NCBI GenBank assembly: GCA_964017155.1 | Contig: OZ024854.1 | Coordinates: forward strand, 11,686,392 to 11,750,391 | Length of the DNA stretch: 64,000 nt | Direction of reading: 5' to 3' | Source: Oasisia sp. SBJ-2009 | Lineage: Eukaryota; Annelida; Polychaeta; Sabellida; Siboglinidae | Made by a program: the position numbers and the translations under genes | Shown here: positions 38,845 through 48,929 of the stretch, one piece after another | How the letters are laid out: every line of letters starts with the position of its first letter | Position numbering within the stretch: position 1 is the stretch's first letter | Notes under the pieces: generated by a model | What the model saw: the letters and a program-made list of their open reading frames with translations, nothing else | Databases searched by the model: none | Told to the model about the DNA's origin: nothing

Positions 38845-40633
38845 CACATGCACACACATACACGCACACATTGAACACATAATATTAAATATTACATTAC
38901 TCCAGAACATGTGTATTGACCTTCTGTGTGGTTAAACACTTGGTTGTTTTGTCTTTCATTGTTCATGTCCTCAAAGTAATGTTCTGTTATGATGGATAGA
39001 TGCAAGCAAACTCCCTGTGTAAGCAACATATGCATACAAAGGTAGAGTCATTGTTACATCTTGCATTAATAACTTGATCTTGTATATTATATTATCTCTA
39101 ATGTTGAATATGTTGAACATGTATCCACAATTTAACGCTTGATATTATATTTTACCTCAGAATGCCCAAAGTGATTATATTTGTGACACAGATTATATTT
39201 ATGACATATGCAATTATTGTTATATTTCTCATGTTCTCTGTCTTCCAGTGGCTTCGTACGTGGCAATGTTGGTGACATTCCATCTGTGATGTCCTTTCAG
39301 CCATCATTTGGTCATGGAGCACTGCTTACAGTTGTAAGTGTCACCAGTTTACGTATTTGTTGTCCTTGTGGACCAAATAATAGAATGCTACAAAATAATA
39401 GGTATAAATCCTGTGGAAACAAGTGTTCAGTTTACATAGAAGGTACCTGGGTGTCTAAGCTGTCAAAATCATACATCATATTCTGGTGTTTTTAGGATGA
39501 AGTGATGGTCATATTTTTAATCCTGTTACAGTGTACCTCGGCAAGCTTTGTGTGCAAACATAATATTCACCCACCAGTGATAATCTAATAAAGAGTGAGC
39601 TCACCAAATGGGCAGCTAAAAGACCTGCAGGGATTGGTTCACTAAGATAAACAGATTCTAAGGAAATGTCATCTTTAAACACAAATATCCATTGTCATAT
39701 TACTGAAGACATTATTTCCATGACACACCAGTGACAACGTCTCGCTGGCGTGTCCTGGTGTTGACAGTTTTCAGGTATTCAAGACCACTGTTAAGGATCA
39801 AAATTGATCTTAAAGTGCAAACTTACTGTTACACGTAAGAGCTCTTAACAACGTTAGAGAAATGGTTCCCTGGGTTCAAGCTGTTGTTTTTGAAATAAGC
39901 ACAATTTCATTCACTCCATCTTGGCCCTTGGGTCATAAAGTTGGTGATGTATTCAGCATGTCAAAAGGACACTGCACAGAAAATAATAAAGCTTTATTGC
40001 CATTTTCAACATGCATTACATGTTAAATTGGAATGTAGTCTGGCATTGACACACATAGTGCCTATATTTACAATAAAATTAATATGGCAAATAAATATAT
40101 AATATACAGAGTACATATGTTCTTTAAAATGAGAAAAGATTTTTTTTATCTAATAATAAATAAATAACATATCTCATATATCTTTTAAAATAATAGATTA
40201 TCTATTTAAAAATAATTGTGTTAAGCTAGTTAGTAAATAAATAAACATAAAATGTCCATTAACATTTTAAATTATCTTCTAAAAATATTTTTCAGTTAGT
40301 AAACAAATACATATTATAAGAGGTGTAAAATTTACAATTGAGTTATATATAAAATTGAATTATATTTATAATAAATGCATCCAAATAAAACACTTAACAA
40401 TTATATTAAAAATTATGTTTAAAATTATATAACATATGTTGCATCCTCCTCACATTTGATATGTCTGTCTCCAGGTGTGGGCGCGAGGCACAGTCTCGTA
40501 CATTCCTCTCTACTTCATCTCAGCGAAGTCGATACAGAAGAGCGCCCTCTCTCAGCAACGATCTGGCAACATGCCCGTCCCTGTTGCCCGACAGCCGACC
40601 ACTCTCTTCTCCCACGGTGACAATGACTGGTGA
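27118..40633 (+). CDS. AAAS: Aladin, WD-repeat nucleoporin (15 exons, 515 aa)
   Basis: Aladin is a scaffold-associated nucleoporin of the nuclear pore complex; loss in humans causes triple-A syndrome. Exons: 27118-27237, 28444-28568, 29348-29412, 30008-30099, 30633-30679, 31574-31735, 32336-32419, 32867-32987, 33912-34036, 35310-35370, 36044-36216, 37672-37739, 38538-38598, 39249-39333, 40475-40633 (TGA). Phases agree at all 14 junctions, giving 516 codons with the stop. Recognisable blocks: start [38 protein letters not shown] (exon 6), [16 protein letters not shown] (exon 8), [12 protein letters not shown] (exon 9), [11 protein letters not shown] and ADLSETVV (exon 11), [13 protein letters not shown] (exon 14) and [11 protein letters not shown] (exon 15). 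WD-type repeats span roughly residues 150-390. Length is close to the human protein as recalled (546 aa). The acceptor of exon 6 and the donor of exon 11 are embedded in tandem arrays of their own sequence. Confidence 0.95.
28596..28860. mobile_element. Dispersed repeat starting AATAAAGCTTTATT
   Basis: AATAATAACAATAAAGCTTTATT followed by CATTTTCAATATGCA, ATTTAAATAGGAATGT and TAGTGCCTATAT. Matching blocks occur at 39985-40300 and partly at 35405-35520, all in the same orientation within AAAS introns. Probably a 3' end of a retroelement read on the minus strand. Includes a (TA)n tract at 28709-28741. Confidence 0.6.
28869..28920. repeat. (GT)n microsatellite
   Basis: About 26 GT units in AAAS intron 2. 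Confidence 0.95.
29475..29740 (-). mobile_element. LINE reverse-transcriptase C-terminal fragment, frameshifted
   Basis: Minus-strand translation gives [14 protein letters not shown], then in another frame [20 protein letters not shown], the typical end of endonuclease-reverse transcriptase proteins. At least one frameshift separates the two parts. It lies in AAAS intron 3. Confidence 0.7.
30142..30345. repeat. (CACA/CACGCCA)n low-complexity tract
   Basis: Imperfect CA-rich repeat with ACCGCACACC and ACGCCACA variants, starting about 45 bp after the exon 4 donor of AAAS. Confidence 0.9.
30843..31573. repeat. Tandem array of AAAS exon 6 acceptor region (17 units)
   Basis: Seventeen units of 39, 41 or 46 bp precede exon 6. 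Each contains TTG(A/C)AGG(C/T)GGGATGC followed by (A/T/G)TACATCAGGTGTTTG, that is, the last bases of the intron plus the first ~25 bases of exon 6. Five units (near 31026, 31114, 31316, 31483 and 31531) keep an intact TTGCAG acceptor; the others read TTGAAG. The functional unit is the last one, where GTGTTT continues into GCGTGGCAC. Use of the nearest upstream copy would read TGT TTG GTT TGA, a premature stop. Confidence 0.95.
31860..32265 (-). mobile_element. LINE reverse-transcriptase C-terminal fragment
   Basis: The minus-strand ORF 32263-31856 contains [15 protein letters not shown] and [14 protein letters not shown], resembling the extreme C-terminus of LINE-type RTs (FFPRTIxxWN). It lies in AAAS intron 6. 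A TTATTATTATTG-type stretch lies beside its 3' end (31827-31853 on the plus strand). Confidence 0.65.
33065..33370 (-). mobile_element. tRNA-derived SINE, reverse orientation
   Basis: The reverse strand reads a head with CTCAGGGGAAGAGCTTCGG and a B-box-like CCCGGGTTTGAATCC, then a body with CTGTATAAATGAGTACCTGGC, and ends ATACTGGATACTGCGGTAT. The same order occurs on the plus strand at 50595-50915. AAAS intron 8. Confidence 0.7.
34106..34995. repeat. 12-bp minisatellite, ~75 units, in AAAS intron 9
   Basis: Near-uninterrupted repetition of TTGTTTTCTTTG with variants TTGTTTTCCATG and TTGTTTTCTGTG, starting about 70 bp after the exon 9 donor. Because the unit is a multiple of three, both strands stay open for about 240-340 codons in several frames (minus: [12 protein letters not shown] pattern). 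These frames are repeat artefacts. Variants occur in short runs, suggesting higher-order duplication. Confidence 0.95.
35640..36035 (+). mobile_element. LINE 3' fragment abutting AAAS exon 11
   Basis: The plus strand encodes a decayed RT C-terminus ([20 protein letters not shown], then KAFTIN). It is followed by a 3' UTR ending near GAAAAGAGCGCTATGTAAATG, about 20 bp before the exon 11 acceptor at 36043. Confidence 0.65.
36217..36790. repeat. 25-bp tandem array duplicating AAAS exon 11 donor (~23 units)
   Basis: Units of 24-25 bp reading GTGAGACAGTTGTGGGGGGC followed by AGCAG, ATCAG or ACCAG. The unit equals the last 24-25 bases of exon 11 (codons for SETVVGGIR) running into its GTGAGA donor, so nearly every unit carries a CAG|GTGAGA 5' splice site. 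The first donor (36217) preserves the reading frame; reading into the array meets TGA at once. G-runs occur in every unit. Confidence 0.95.
37769..37840. repeat. (ACGC)n/(CA)n microsatellite
   Basis: About 11 ACGC units then CA-rich sequence, about 30 bp after the exon 12 donor. Confidence 0.95.
38786..38870. repeat. (ACGC)n/(CA)n microsatellite
   Basis: ACGC units followed by CA units in AAAS intron 13; the same motif as at 437 and 37769. Confidence 0.95.
39985..40440. mobile_element. Dispersed repeat starting AATAAAGCTTTATT
   Basis: Same family as 28596-28860: AAAATAATAAAGCTTTATTG, CATTTTCAACATGCA, TGGAATGTAGTCT, TAGTGCCTATAT. It continues as AT-rich sequence to just before AAAS exon 15. 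Confidence 0.6.
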
Positions 40634-42782
40634 CACGCTGACAGTGTCAAATTCAGGGCTGTGCATGCGGGACAGTTGCCCACGATTTATTATGTACCAT
40701 AACTGCACAGAACTAATTTGGGTTATCTCTTTAAGAAACATGTTTATGTATAATTTGAGTGCTACAACATGATGCCATTTGTTATATTGCTGTTATGTCC
40801 CTACTGCAGAAGGTTAGAAGGAGTGGTATCTAGACTGATATGAGTCCAGACGCATTGCTGTCCAAGGGTCATATCACTACTACATCCAAGTGTCATCTAC
40901 GCCAAAGCTTACTAGTGGAGAGTATCAGAGGCTGAATCAATGCAATTTCTTTCCATCAAAACGGAAATCACCAAAACATACCAACAATGATTATCTTCAA
41001 CTAGTTGACAAAAAAGGTTGTGCGCAAGAGATTTTTGACTTGCTTCTTGAAAATGTTTTCACAGAAAATGTTATCATTACAATGATATGCGTGTATTTGT
41101 AATACTGATTTTTATGTGCTTAGCGTTCATTAAAATATCTTTTGATGACAGGTGTCAACATTTTTCATTGACCGTTGAATTTATCATATATTTTCCTTTG
41201 TCACAGGCTGGTTCTCGTTTCACAACGCATATGTGCTATGGTACTCGTTTTATTTGTGTGTATTTAAATGAAAGGTGTGGTTGTAACGTATACAGGAAAA
41301 ATTTAGGTGTGAACTAATCAAAAATATCCAGTATTCACAGTCCACAGAAATCACTTCAGGTTTATATTGTTTATGAATTTAGTAACAGGTAAAATATTTT
41401 AGTCCGCTAATACCCAAGTCCTTTTAGAGCAGAATTTCCAATATAATTTCCTACTTGACGATTTGTTTAAGGTCGAGTAACTGTAACTAGTCCGACACTG
41501 AAGCAGCGCCACGCGTTCGAAATTTCAAGTGTGGAAAACATACACATGAAGGAACAAGAATTAACAAAAAAGTTTGATTTGGATGAATTGGTACAAAGTA
41601 CGAAAATCCACAGTCACACACATATTATTCGTACTTGGGTATACGCATAACATTGTCATTTTCAAATAGTACTTGACATTTCAGCTGGAACCAATTTTAT
41701 TAGAGATTTATGCAGCGCATGTTACAACGAACTGCAACTACGAGGTTCATAGCAAGTTTTTGGAAACTATTAATGACACCCATTCGCCACGTGTCGTCCT
41801 TACTTAAAAACCTGATAGAAAATTCATATAATACTCGAAAGTAGAAGTTACTTTTCACCACTTTGTGACCAACATGGCAAATTTGGTAAAGCAGAAATGT
41901 AGCGAACAGCCATTCGGCGTCAAAAGTATAACGTGTTTTCCCAGGTGAGTGGTCGTCTTGGTTTGATCAGTAGGTCCTACAACTGAAGCATTTCACCATG
42001 GATTTGAGCCAAGAAGAAGCGTGTGTAAATCGCATGATAGTTTAATGTACGTCAGACCAATATTAAACATCGTCCGACATAAGTAAATAATACAAAAATA
42101 CAGTTCCCTTTGCGAAACTAACATGATTATGTACATTTTTACAATCACCGCATCCATTTTGAAATCACGAAAAAGAGGCTGCGACGTCTGGCGCAATACT
42201 AAAGACAAGTCTGTGTTGTCTACAAGTCTTGTAGACAACACACTTCTAATTCTAGTTATTTACAGCATTCAACATCAAAAAAACAACTAATCTTTTTCAG
42301 AACCAAGCCGACCTTTTATGCTGGCACTGAGGGCGGTCACTGTCAGGGTAAGCTTACCTGTCCTTCTCGGTGCTTCTTTTACGTCCCAAATTGAGACGGG
42401 ACCGACATTAACGTGATTTCCCCATTCACGAGGTATACACAGTCCCCAATGTTGAGATACCGTGCCTGTCTTGACCGGGTATTAAACTGTGTGAGGCGGA
42501 TGCGCTGATCATTACACTATCCGCCTCTCTAACTCTATCCGCGCCTCTGCGTAAGTAGCGGAATGTTACCGTTTAAACACCCGAACCGCTCTTGCAATTT
42601 CCCACAAGTGTTTGAGCCCAAGTCAAGTGACAGTAATCTTGCCAATAATCTCACTACGTAATGCCATCACATATTCACGATCAGGGGTGAATACATCCGT
42701 CCACCTTGCGTGGTCATGGATAGACCCGACTGCAGCACTCGGTTTTGTGGTCACGGGTAACGCGAATGCTCAACACACAACC
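40634..42782. other. Intergenic/3' UTR region between AAAS and ankyrin gene
   Basis: Presumed AAAS 3' UTR at the start, with a possible variant poly(A) signal ATTAAA at 41129-41134. A copy of the ~0.3-kb dispersed repeat lies at 42290-42612. No further coding region recognised. Confidence 0.5.
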
Positions 42783-44027
42783 TTACGAGTCCCCTTTCCG
42801 AGGCATTGGCGATGCAATATTCCTTTTGAACGTTTCAACGGCAGCCTGCACCATCTCATTAGGATGTCGCGTCGTAGACTCGCGTCCATGCGCTTCGCTC
42901 AGGCTCAGCCGAGAAGAACTCGTTCGCTTGGAGGCGGACAAAACAGGAACAGCAATGTTCAGATTGGACGCGTTTGACGCGAGTCTCTCTAGCACGACCG
43001 ACTCCCTCTTCTGCGGTCTGCTCTCACGTATTATCGGCACGAGGAGTTGTCCAGCCGGAGCTCGGTAAGACGGCGACATTTCAAGAGAGACAACATCAAT
43101 GATCGACGGGAGATCCACGTCTCGATGTTGTCTATTCATTCTGCTGATCCTCCGCAAAGCATCGGAACCAATTCTGCCGTACGCGTTCGGCTCGGAGTGA
43201 AACTTAATCGTCGTCTGCAATCCACTGTCCAGTGACTTCGTCGCGGGATTCGTCAACTGTGTCTGTCGTTTCGACAAACCCACAAAACGGGGGTGTCTCG
43301 GTCGGATGGACTGGAGTTTGTCGTCTCGAGTCTGCTTGGCCGCGGCTGCGAGTTGCTGCTGTCGCTGGCACACAGCCCCGCCGTGGTGCAGTGACCAGCC
43401 GCCGGCAATGCTTGACCTAAGGACGTCTTTGCCGGCTCGCCTGGTCGTTTCCTCTGCGATCCTCGGCAGTGCCCCGACTACGCTGAGCCTGTGAACGCTC
43501 GCAAAGCCTTCCTGGCGAAGGATGTCAGCAATGTTGTAGAAGCCGAACTTCTGTGCGTATTGATAGGGCGATAGGCCGCCGTGCGAAGTAACGTCGGCGC
43601 TTAGTCCGTATCTCATGAGATTTGTCACGACTAGCTGAACGAGGGAAGCACTTCCGGTGGAGACAGCGTGGTGCAACGCTGTATATCCGTAGGCGTCAGG
43701 AGCGTTCATGTCAATATCACCCGGCGCAAAGGAAAGCAACGTCTTCAGCTCTTTCGTCCGTTCCAGCTTGCAAGCCGTCGCAAAGACGTTCCTACCCGTC
43801 TCCCGGTCGACGCAGTTGTAGTTGGCGCCACAGCTGAGCAGGAACCGGAAGAAGCGGTCACGGGTGCGGCCATTGGGGATGTGCAGCGCCGCGACGAGGG
43901 CACAACGCGAATTAGGGCCATCTATCGGAACCCCGGAGTTGATGAGATATTGAACTTGGCGGAATCGTCCATGGATTATGGCGTCGTATAAAACGGGCGA
44001 CATGGTCAACGATGCGGAGAATTTCAC
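42783..44027 (-). CDS. Single-exon ankyrin-repeat protein (414 aa)
   Basis: Intact ORF without introns, more GC-rich than its surroundings. Residues about 8-174 form about five ankyrin-type repeats: LYDAIIHGRFRQVQYLINSG, ALVAALH...RFLLSCGANYNCVD, NVFATACK...LKTLLS, AYGYTALHHAVSTGSASLVQ, and LSPYQYAQKFGFYNIADILR. The rest (about 175-414) is low-complexity, Ser/Arg-rich and probably disordered. Either Met1 or Met8 (MSPVLYD) could be the start; Met8 begins directly at the first repeat. The layout of N-terminal ankyrins with a disordered tail in one exon recalls ANKRD34-type proteins, but orthology is not established. The partner is unknown; ankyrin repeats bind proteins. A retrogene origin is possible. 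Confidence 0.75.
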   Translation of the reverse strand: MKFSASLTMSPVLYDAIIHGRFRQVQYLINSGVPIDGPNSRCALVAALHIPNGRTRDRFFRFLLSCGANYNCVDRETGRNVFATACKLERTKELKTLLSFAPGDIDMNAPDAYGYTALHHAVSTGSASLVQLVVTNLMRYGLSADVTSHGGLSPYQYAQKFGFYNIADILRQEGFASVHRLSVVGALPRIAEETTRRAGKDVLRSSIAGGWSLHHGGAVCQRQQQLAAAAKQTRDDKLQSIRPRHPRFVGLSKRQTQLTNPATKSLDSGLQTTIKFHSEPNAYGRIGSDALRRISRMNRQHRDVDLPSIIDVVSLEMSPSYRAPAGQLLVPIIRESRPQKRESVVLERLASNASNLNIAVPVLSASKRTSSSRLSLSEAHGRESTTRHPNEMVQAAVETFKRNIASPMPRKGDS

Positions 44028-45549
44028 ATCGTGCTTTCACTCAACGATTGAAACAACACGTGGGTTGACTTTTCCGCAGAGTCTATGGTGCACCTGTAAA
44101 AGTGAACTCGTGACGTCGACGAGTCCTGATCTGAGTGCGGAAATACGTAATTTGCAAACATATGACAACAAGTCCGGCACTTACAAAGCGCGTCGTTCAC
44201 AAGTTCGATTGCTTAACGTGCTTAACTGGACTGGAAAAGACAATCCGTATCGCCAGAACACATCCCTGGTCTGACGGCATGCCGTTCATGTCCCGAGTAC
44301 ACTCCACTAGCCGCTTGGTGATTTTAGCTGTCGCCTCACATATAATACTTGCCAGAATTGACTTTATCGAGGTGAAAACAATGCTTCGGTTAAGTTGTGA
44401 TATAACAACGGTGGCCAGAGTTGCGTAAGTCATCCACACGACCGACGAAGCGTAATGGGCCGTAACGCGCAGTAACGCCAGCTCGTAACTTCGGCCCGAC
44501 GCGTTTAATAAGCTTTGCGTATAACGGACTGGTCTAAATCAGCAGTTGTTCCTTCTGCACCGTAAAACCATTAGCTGTTGTCGCAAGCGTGTTAATGATT
44601 CTCGATTGTCGTTCTCCGTTCACCACCCCGACTGTGATAGATTACGTCATTTGTTTGATATTGCTACAGTATAAAATTATGATCTTAAGCATTACCATAT
44701 GATAAGCAAACCTATTTTCTTAGATGTGCATTCGCGCGGAAGCAAAAAAGAGTACTGTACTAATACAAATGTAGTATGCAGATAATGTTCAACTAGAGTG
44801 TAAGCCGTTTCGAGCAATCCGATGGTTTGATACTGCACTATGTAAGAAATTACCTTTATTTGTCACTCAGAAGAAATAAGGGGCTATAACTAAACTTAAC
44901 TTCAAGCATACTAATATACTCTTAAACACACAGCAGCATATCATAGAAAGATGGTGCGCTCTCCCCTCTCTCATTGCATGAATTTATTACTTGTGTTGAT
45001 TTATAAACCGCAAATTAGTACAAAATATGCTGTCAAATAAAAAGGAAGATTGTCATAATTGCCGTACGTAGCGTAGACGACAATGCCGCCATTGTAGAGG
45101 CTAAGTTAATATATTTCGTTGCATGTCTTACATGTGTGCATTATAAAAATCAGTGTCGTTTTTATATCATGTAGCTGTTGTCTTTATTTTTATCCTTGAA
45201 TATTTATGTTGCACGTGCTCCTCCAATTTGTAGTCTGCATTCCAATCGTCATACGTTTAAAAAAACGACGCAATATCGCACTGTCATGGGTTTTTGCGAT
45301 AGATACAATGAATACTATAGTAAACACCTAGACGTAGGTGTCATGCAAATAGTAAAAGATAAAGGTAACGCTATATTTCTTTTTTCTTTTTACGTAAAAA
45401 GAAGTGTGCAAGATATAGATTACACCAGTATCGGTATAAAGTAAAACATAAGCGGCAAGATCATTTATTATAGGTTACATTATGTCATACAATGGCGAAT
45501 GTATCAAATGTGAACATCTAATCATTTGGGTACATAATTAACAATAAAG

Positions 45550-46300
45550 TACGCGATCTTCTGTGTGAAGCTATTAGAAGCTGTGAAGTTATAAGAACAT
45601 CGGACAGTTCGCCGAGAGTTTCCGGGGTCGAATATTCTTTCTCCGCTTCCGGACCACGTACAAATTCGCTGTTTTCTACCCTGCTCCTGTTTAGTCAAGT
45701 GTATAAACGAGTATATAGGCACCTGGCTGTAGACTGTGGTGAATATCTGTGTAGGAAAGTTTTCCAAATATCAACGAGGCTGAATACGTCACAGACAAAA
45801 TTATTTGTTTTATGGTGTGTCGTATAATTTTATAGTTAAATTTTGTTATGTGAATTGCAGCGTGAATTTGAATTGAATAATTAAAGTTGGAATTGGAATT
45901 GATAACAAAATTAATTGGAATTGATTTTATTAAAATTGGAATTGAAAAAATATATTGGAATTGAAAAATAGGAATTGCAACGAATTGGAATTGAAAGAAT
46001 GGAATTGACCCCAGCCCAGCTATGTGATAGCTCCAGAACAGTTTGATATTGATATTTGCGCTGTTTTATAGTGTTGTGTGACCGCTCTCCAAGATTGCTT
46101 AATGTTCTTTGTCTAACTTTCTCTTGCTTCGATTTAGGGATGTGGTCTATGGCTAGAGATAATTCGTGGTCATCAATATAGTTTATATGGGTTTATAATC
46201 CTTAAGATTTCACATTTGTCTGGGTGGAAGTTCATTAACCATGTCGAGATGAACATGTCTGCTAGTGAATAAAGCGTATATATTTTAAGTGTCCTGAGTC
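45550..46300 (+). mobile_element. SINE copy interrupted by a GAATTG repeat element
   Basis: 45550-45776 matches the head and middle of the SINE at 50595-50915 (AAGAACATCGGACAG, GTATATAGGCACCTGGCTGTA, GAATATCTGTGTAGG). The distal part resumes at about 46205 (GTGGAAGTTCATTAACCATG, GTCTGCTAGTGAATAAAGC). Between them lies a GAATTG array (45870-46015) and non-matching sequence, consistent with nested insertion. Confidence 0.6.
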
Positions 46301-46516
46301 ATAACTAGATGCAGGATTACGTATTATAACTTACCATATTCAATTCCAAACACTATTAGACATCTACGCGTATAATTAATGCTTTGTATGTCTATGTTTG
46401 GTTTGGATGATGAAAATAAATGTAGGTATTAATGTTCAGTATGAAATATGAGCCAGATCCTGCAGTAAAAGTACCTCTGACGTTATTCTTACCCACTCCA
46501 AGTCAGCATTGTCGGC

Positions 46517-48364
46517 ATGGCTATAGTTGCGTCGTACACTGGCACAAGTAGAGCACTTAATCAAGCTACAGCTGAAATTAGAAATTCGAAGAGAAGCTAT
46601 GAACAAAAAATAGCTTTCAACATAAAACATGACAGCAAGAGTTTTTATGCGTATGTTCGAAGTAAACAGAAAGTTCAAGATAAGGTCGGGCCACTAGAAG
46701 GTAGTGATGGAAACATAATAACGGAGGGATTCTTAATGGCAGAAAACCTAAATGAATACTTTAGTTCGGTGTTTACCAGGGAAGATATTAGTACATTACC
46801 AGTACTAGAGACTAAGTTCGAAGGGAGAGAGTGTGACTATTTAGGACAACTAACTGTAACCCCAAAAATGGTAGCTATGAAAATAAGAGATATGAAGGAT
46901 AATAAATCACCAGGAGTGGATGGGATTCCTCCCAAATTACTACTGGAAATTGTAGAACAAATTAGCATACCACTTGCAACAGTGTTCAATTTGGCATTAG
47001 AGGAAGGAGTGGTTCCGGTAGAATGGAAAGAAGCAAACATCATACCATTATTTAAAAAAGGATCAAGAAGCAAGTCAGAGAACTATAGACCAGTGAGTTT
47101 AACATCGGTGATTTGTAAACTATTAGAAAGACTAATTAAAGATCACTTGGTTGATTTTCTTGTTAAAAATAAATTGATAAACACATCTCAACATGGGTTT
47201 TTAAAAGCGAGGTCATGCTTAACAAATATGTTATGTTTTTTGGAAGATGTCACAAAGTGGGTAGATGAGGGATCACCAGTAGATATAATCTACTTAGATT
47301 TTAAAAAAGCCTTTGACAAAGTGCCACACCAAAGATTACTACTTAAACTAAAGGCCCATGGCATAGGAAATAGTATGATTAACTGGATAGAAAAATGGCT
47401 TATTGATAGAAGACAAAGAGTAGTAGTTGATGGGGAGGTTTCAAATTGGAAATCTGTTTTGAGTGGAGTACCGCAAGGATCAGTATTGGGACCTATTTTA
47501 TTCTTAATATATATCAATGATTTGGATGATGACATAACAAGCAAGGTGTTGAAGTTTGCGGACGACACAAAAGTGTTTAGGAAAATAAAAAGTGATGCAG
47601 ATAGACAGCATTTACAAGATGATCTAAATAAGTTGATAGAATGGTCTGAGAAATGGCAAATGCTGTTTAACTTTGGAAAGTGTAAGTGCCTCCACACAGG
47701 ACATGGGAATGAAAATGCACAATATACAATGGGTGGTACTGTACTAAATACTACTGTAAAGGAAAAGGACTTAGGTTTAACCATTAGTGCTGACATGAAG
47801 GTATCAGAGCAGTGTGGAATTGCAGCAGCGAAGGCAAACCAAATTCTTGGATTAATTAGGCGAAATATAGTATACAAAGAAAAAGAACTAATAATACCGC
47901 TTTATAAAACAATAGTTAGGCCTCATTTAGAATATTGTATACAAGCATGGAGGCCATATCGCAAGAAGGATATTGATATGCTAGAAAGAGTACAAAGGAG
48001 AGCAACGAAAATGATACCAAAACTCAGGAATATTAGTTATGAAATGCGTCTAAAAGAATGTGGTCTAACAACACTAGAAACCAGAAGATTGAGAGGAGAT
48101 CAGATTGAGGTTTTTAAAATATTGAATGGGTATGAAAATATTGACAGAAATATTTTTTTCACGGTCAAGGAAGAGAGAAGGACTAGAGGACATGGAGTTG
48201 CATTAGCAAAGAAGCAGTGTAGACTAGATATTAGAAAATTTTCATTTTCCCAAAGAATAGTAAACGAATGGAACAAATTATCAGCTGATTGTGTAGGTGC
48301 TAGAAGTGTTAATATGTTTAAAAATAAAATTGACATATACCTAAGACGGGCAGGGTATACTTAG
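46517..48364 (+). mobile_element. Non-LTR retrotransposon reverse transcriptase, 615-codon ORF
   Basis: Uninterrupted RT ORF. In order: SPGVDGIPPKLL (RT 1), EANIIPLFKKGSRSKSENYR with PVSLTSVICKLLERLI (RT 2), QHGFLKARSC (RT 3), DIIYLDFKKAFDKVPH (RT 4, first catalytic Asp), SGVPQGSVLGPILFLIYIND (RT 5-6), LKFADDTKVF (FADD catalytic pair, Phe instead of the common Tyr), then thumb and a C-terminal LFSF..RIVNEWNKL-like motif (FSFSQRIVNEWNKLSADCV). No apurinic endonuclease domain is seen upstream, so the copy is probably 5' truncated. The 3' UTR ends near 48465 with TCTTGTTAAA units. Jockey/CR1-like by motif; clade not certain. The long open frame suggests a recent insertion. Confidence 0.9.
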
Positions 48365-48929
48365 ATAGATAGGTTGGACTCTCGATAAGCCAAACGGCTT
48401 CCTTGTCCACCTGCCATCTAGAGTTGATTCTCTAGGTGGCAATCTTGTTAAATCTTGTTAAAGTACGCTACTGCACGACACAACCATGCCGCCATACGTG
48501 AAACGTAGGCCTACGTATACATGCACATATTTGTATATTATTATTGTATACAAGCATAGGCCTAAATACAACATATTAAATTTTGTTAGTGCATGCTAAA
48601 ATGCTTGTAAAAATTATACAATTAGACAGACAAAAACAGGCAATACGTCTAAGAAATGATAGGTATACGTGTATGTAAAATCAGGTATCGGACTGAAAGC
48701 TGAGTTCTGATCTTTGGTTTTTGGACTCGACACAGCCCCTTCTGGAGCTGATATATGAGTTGTGCTGAAGATACGCACTCAGTTCCCAATATTTCGGCGG
48801 GAGATTTGTAGTTCGCAACAAACGGTGGCGACAATTCGCGGAAACTGAATAATGATTTCCGATGTGTAGTGGCGCCAACTGACGGAGTCAATATGACTTA
48901 GGTATCGAGTAGAATCGGCGAACGTTTTC

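Noticed and set aside
45178..45444. 88-codon plus-strand frame
   Set aside because: No recognisable domain, AT-rich, no splice or conservation support.
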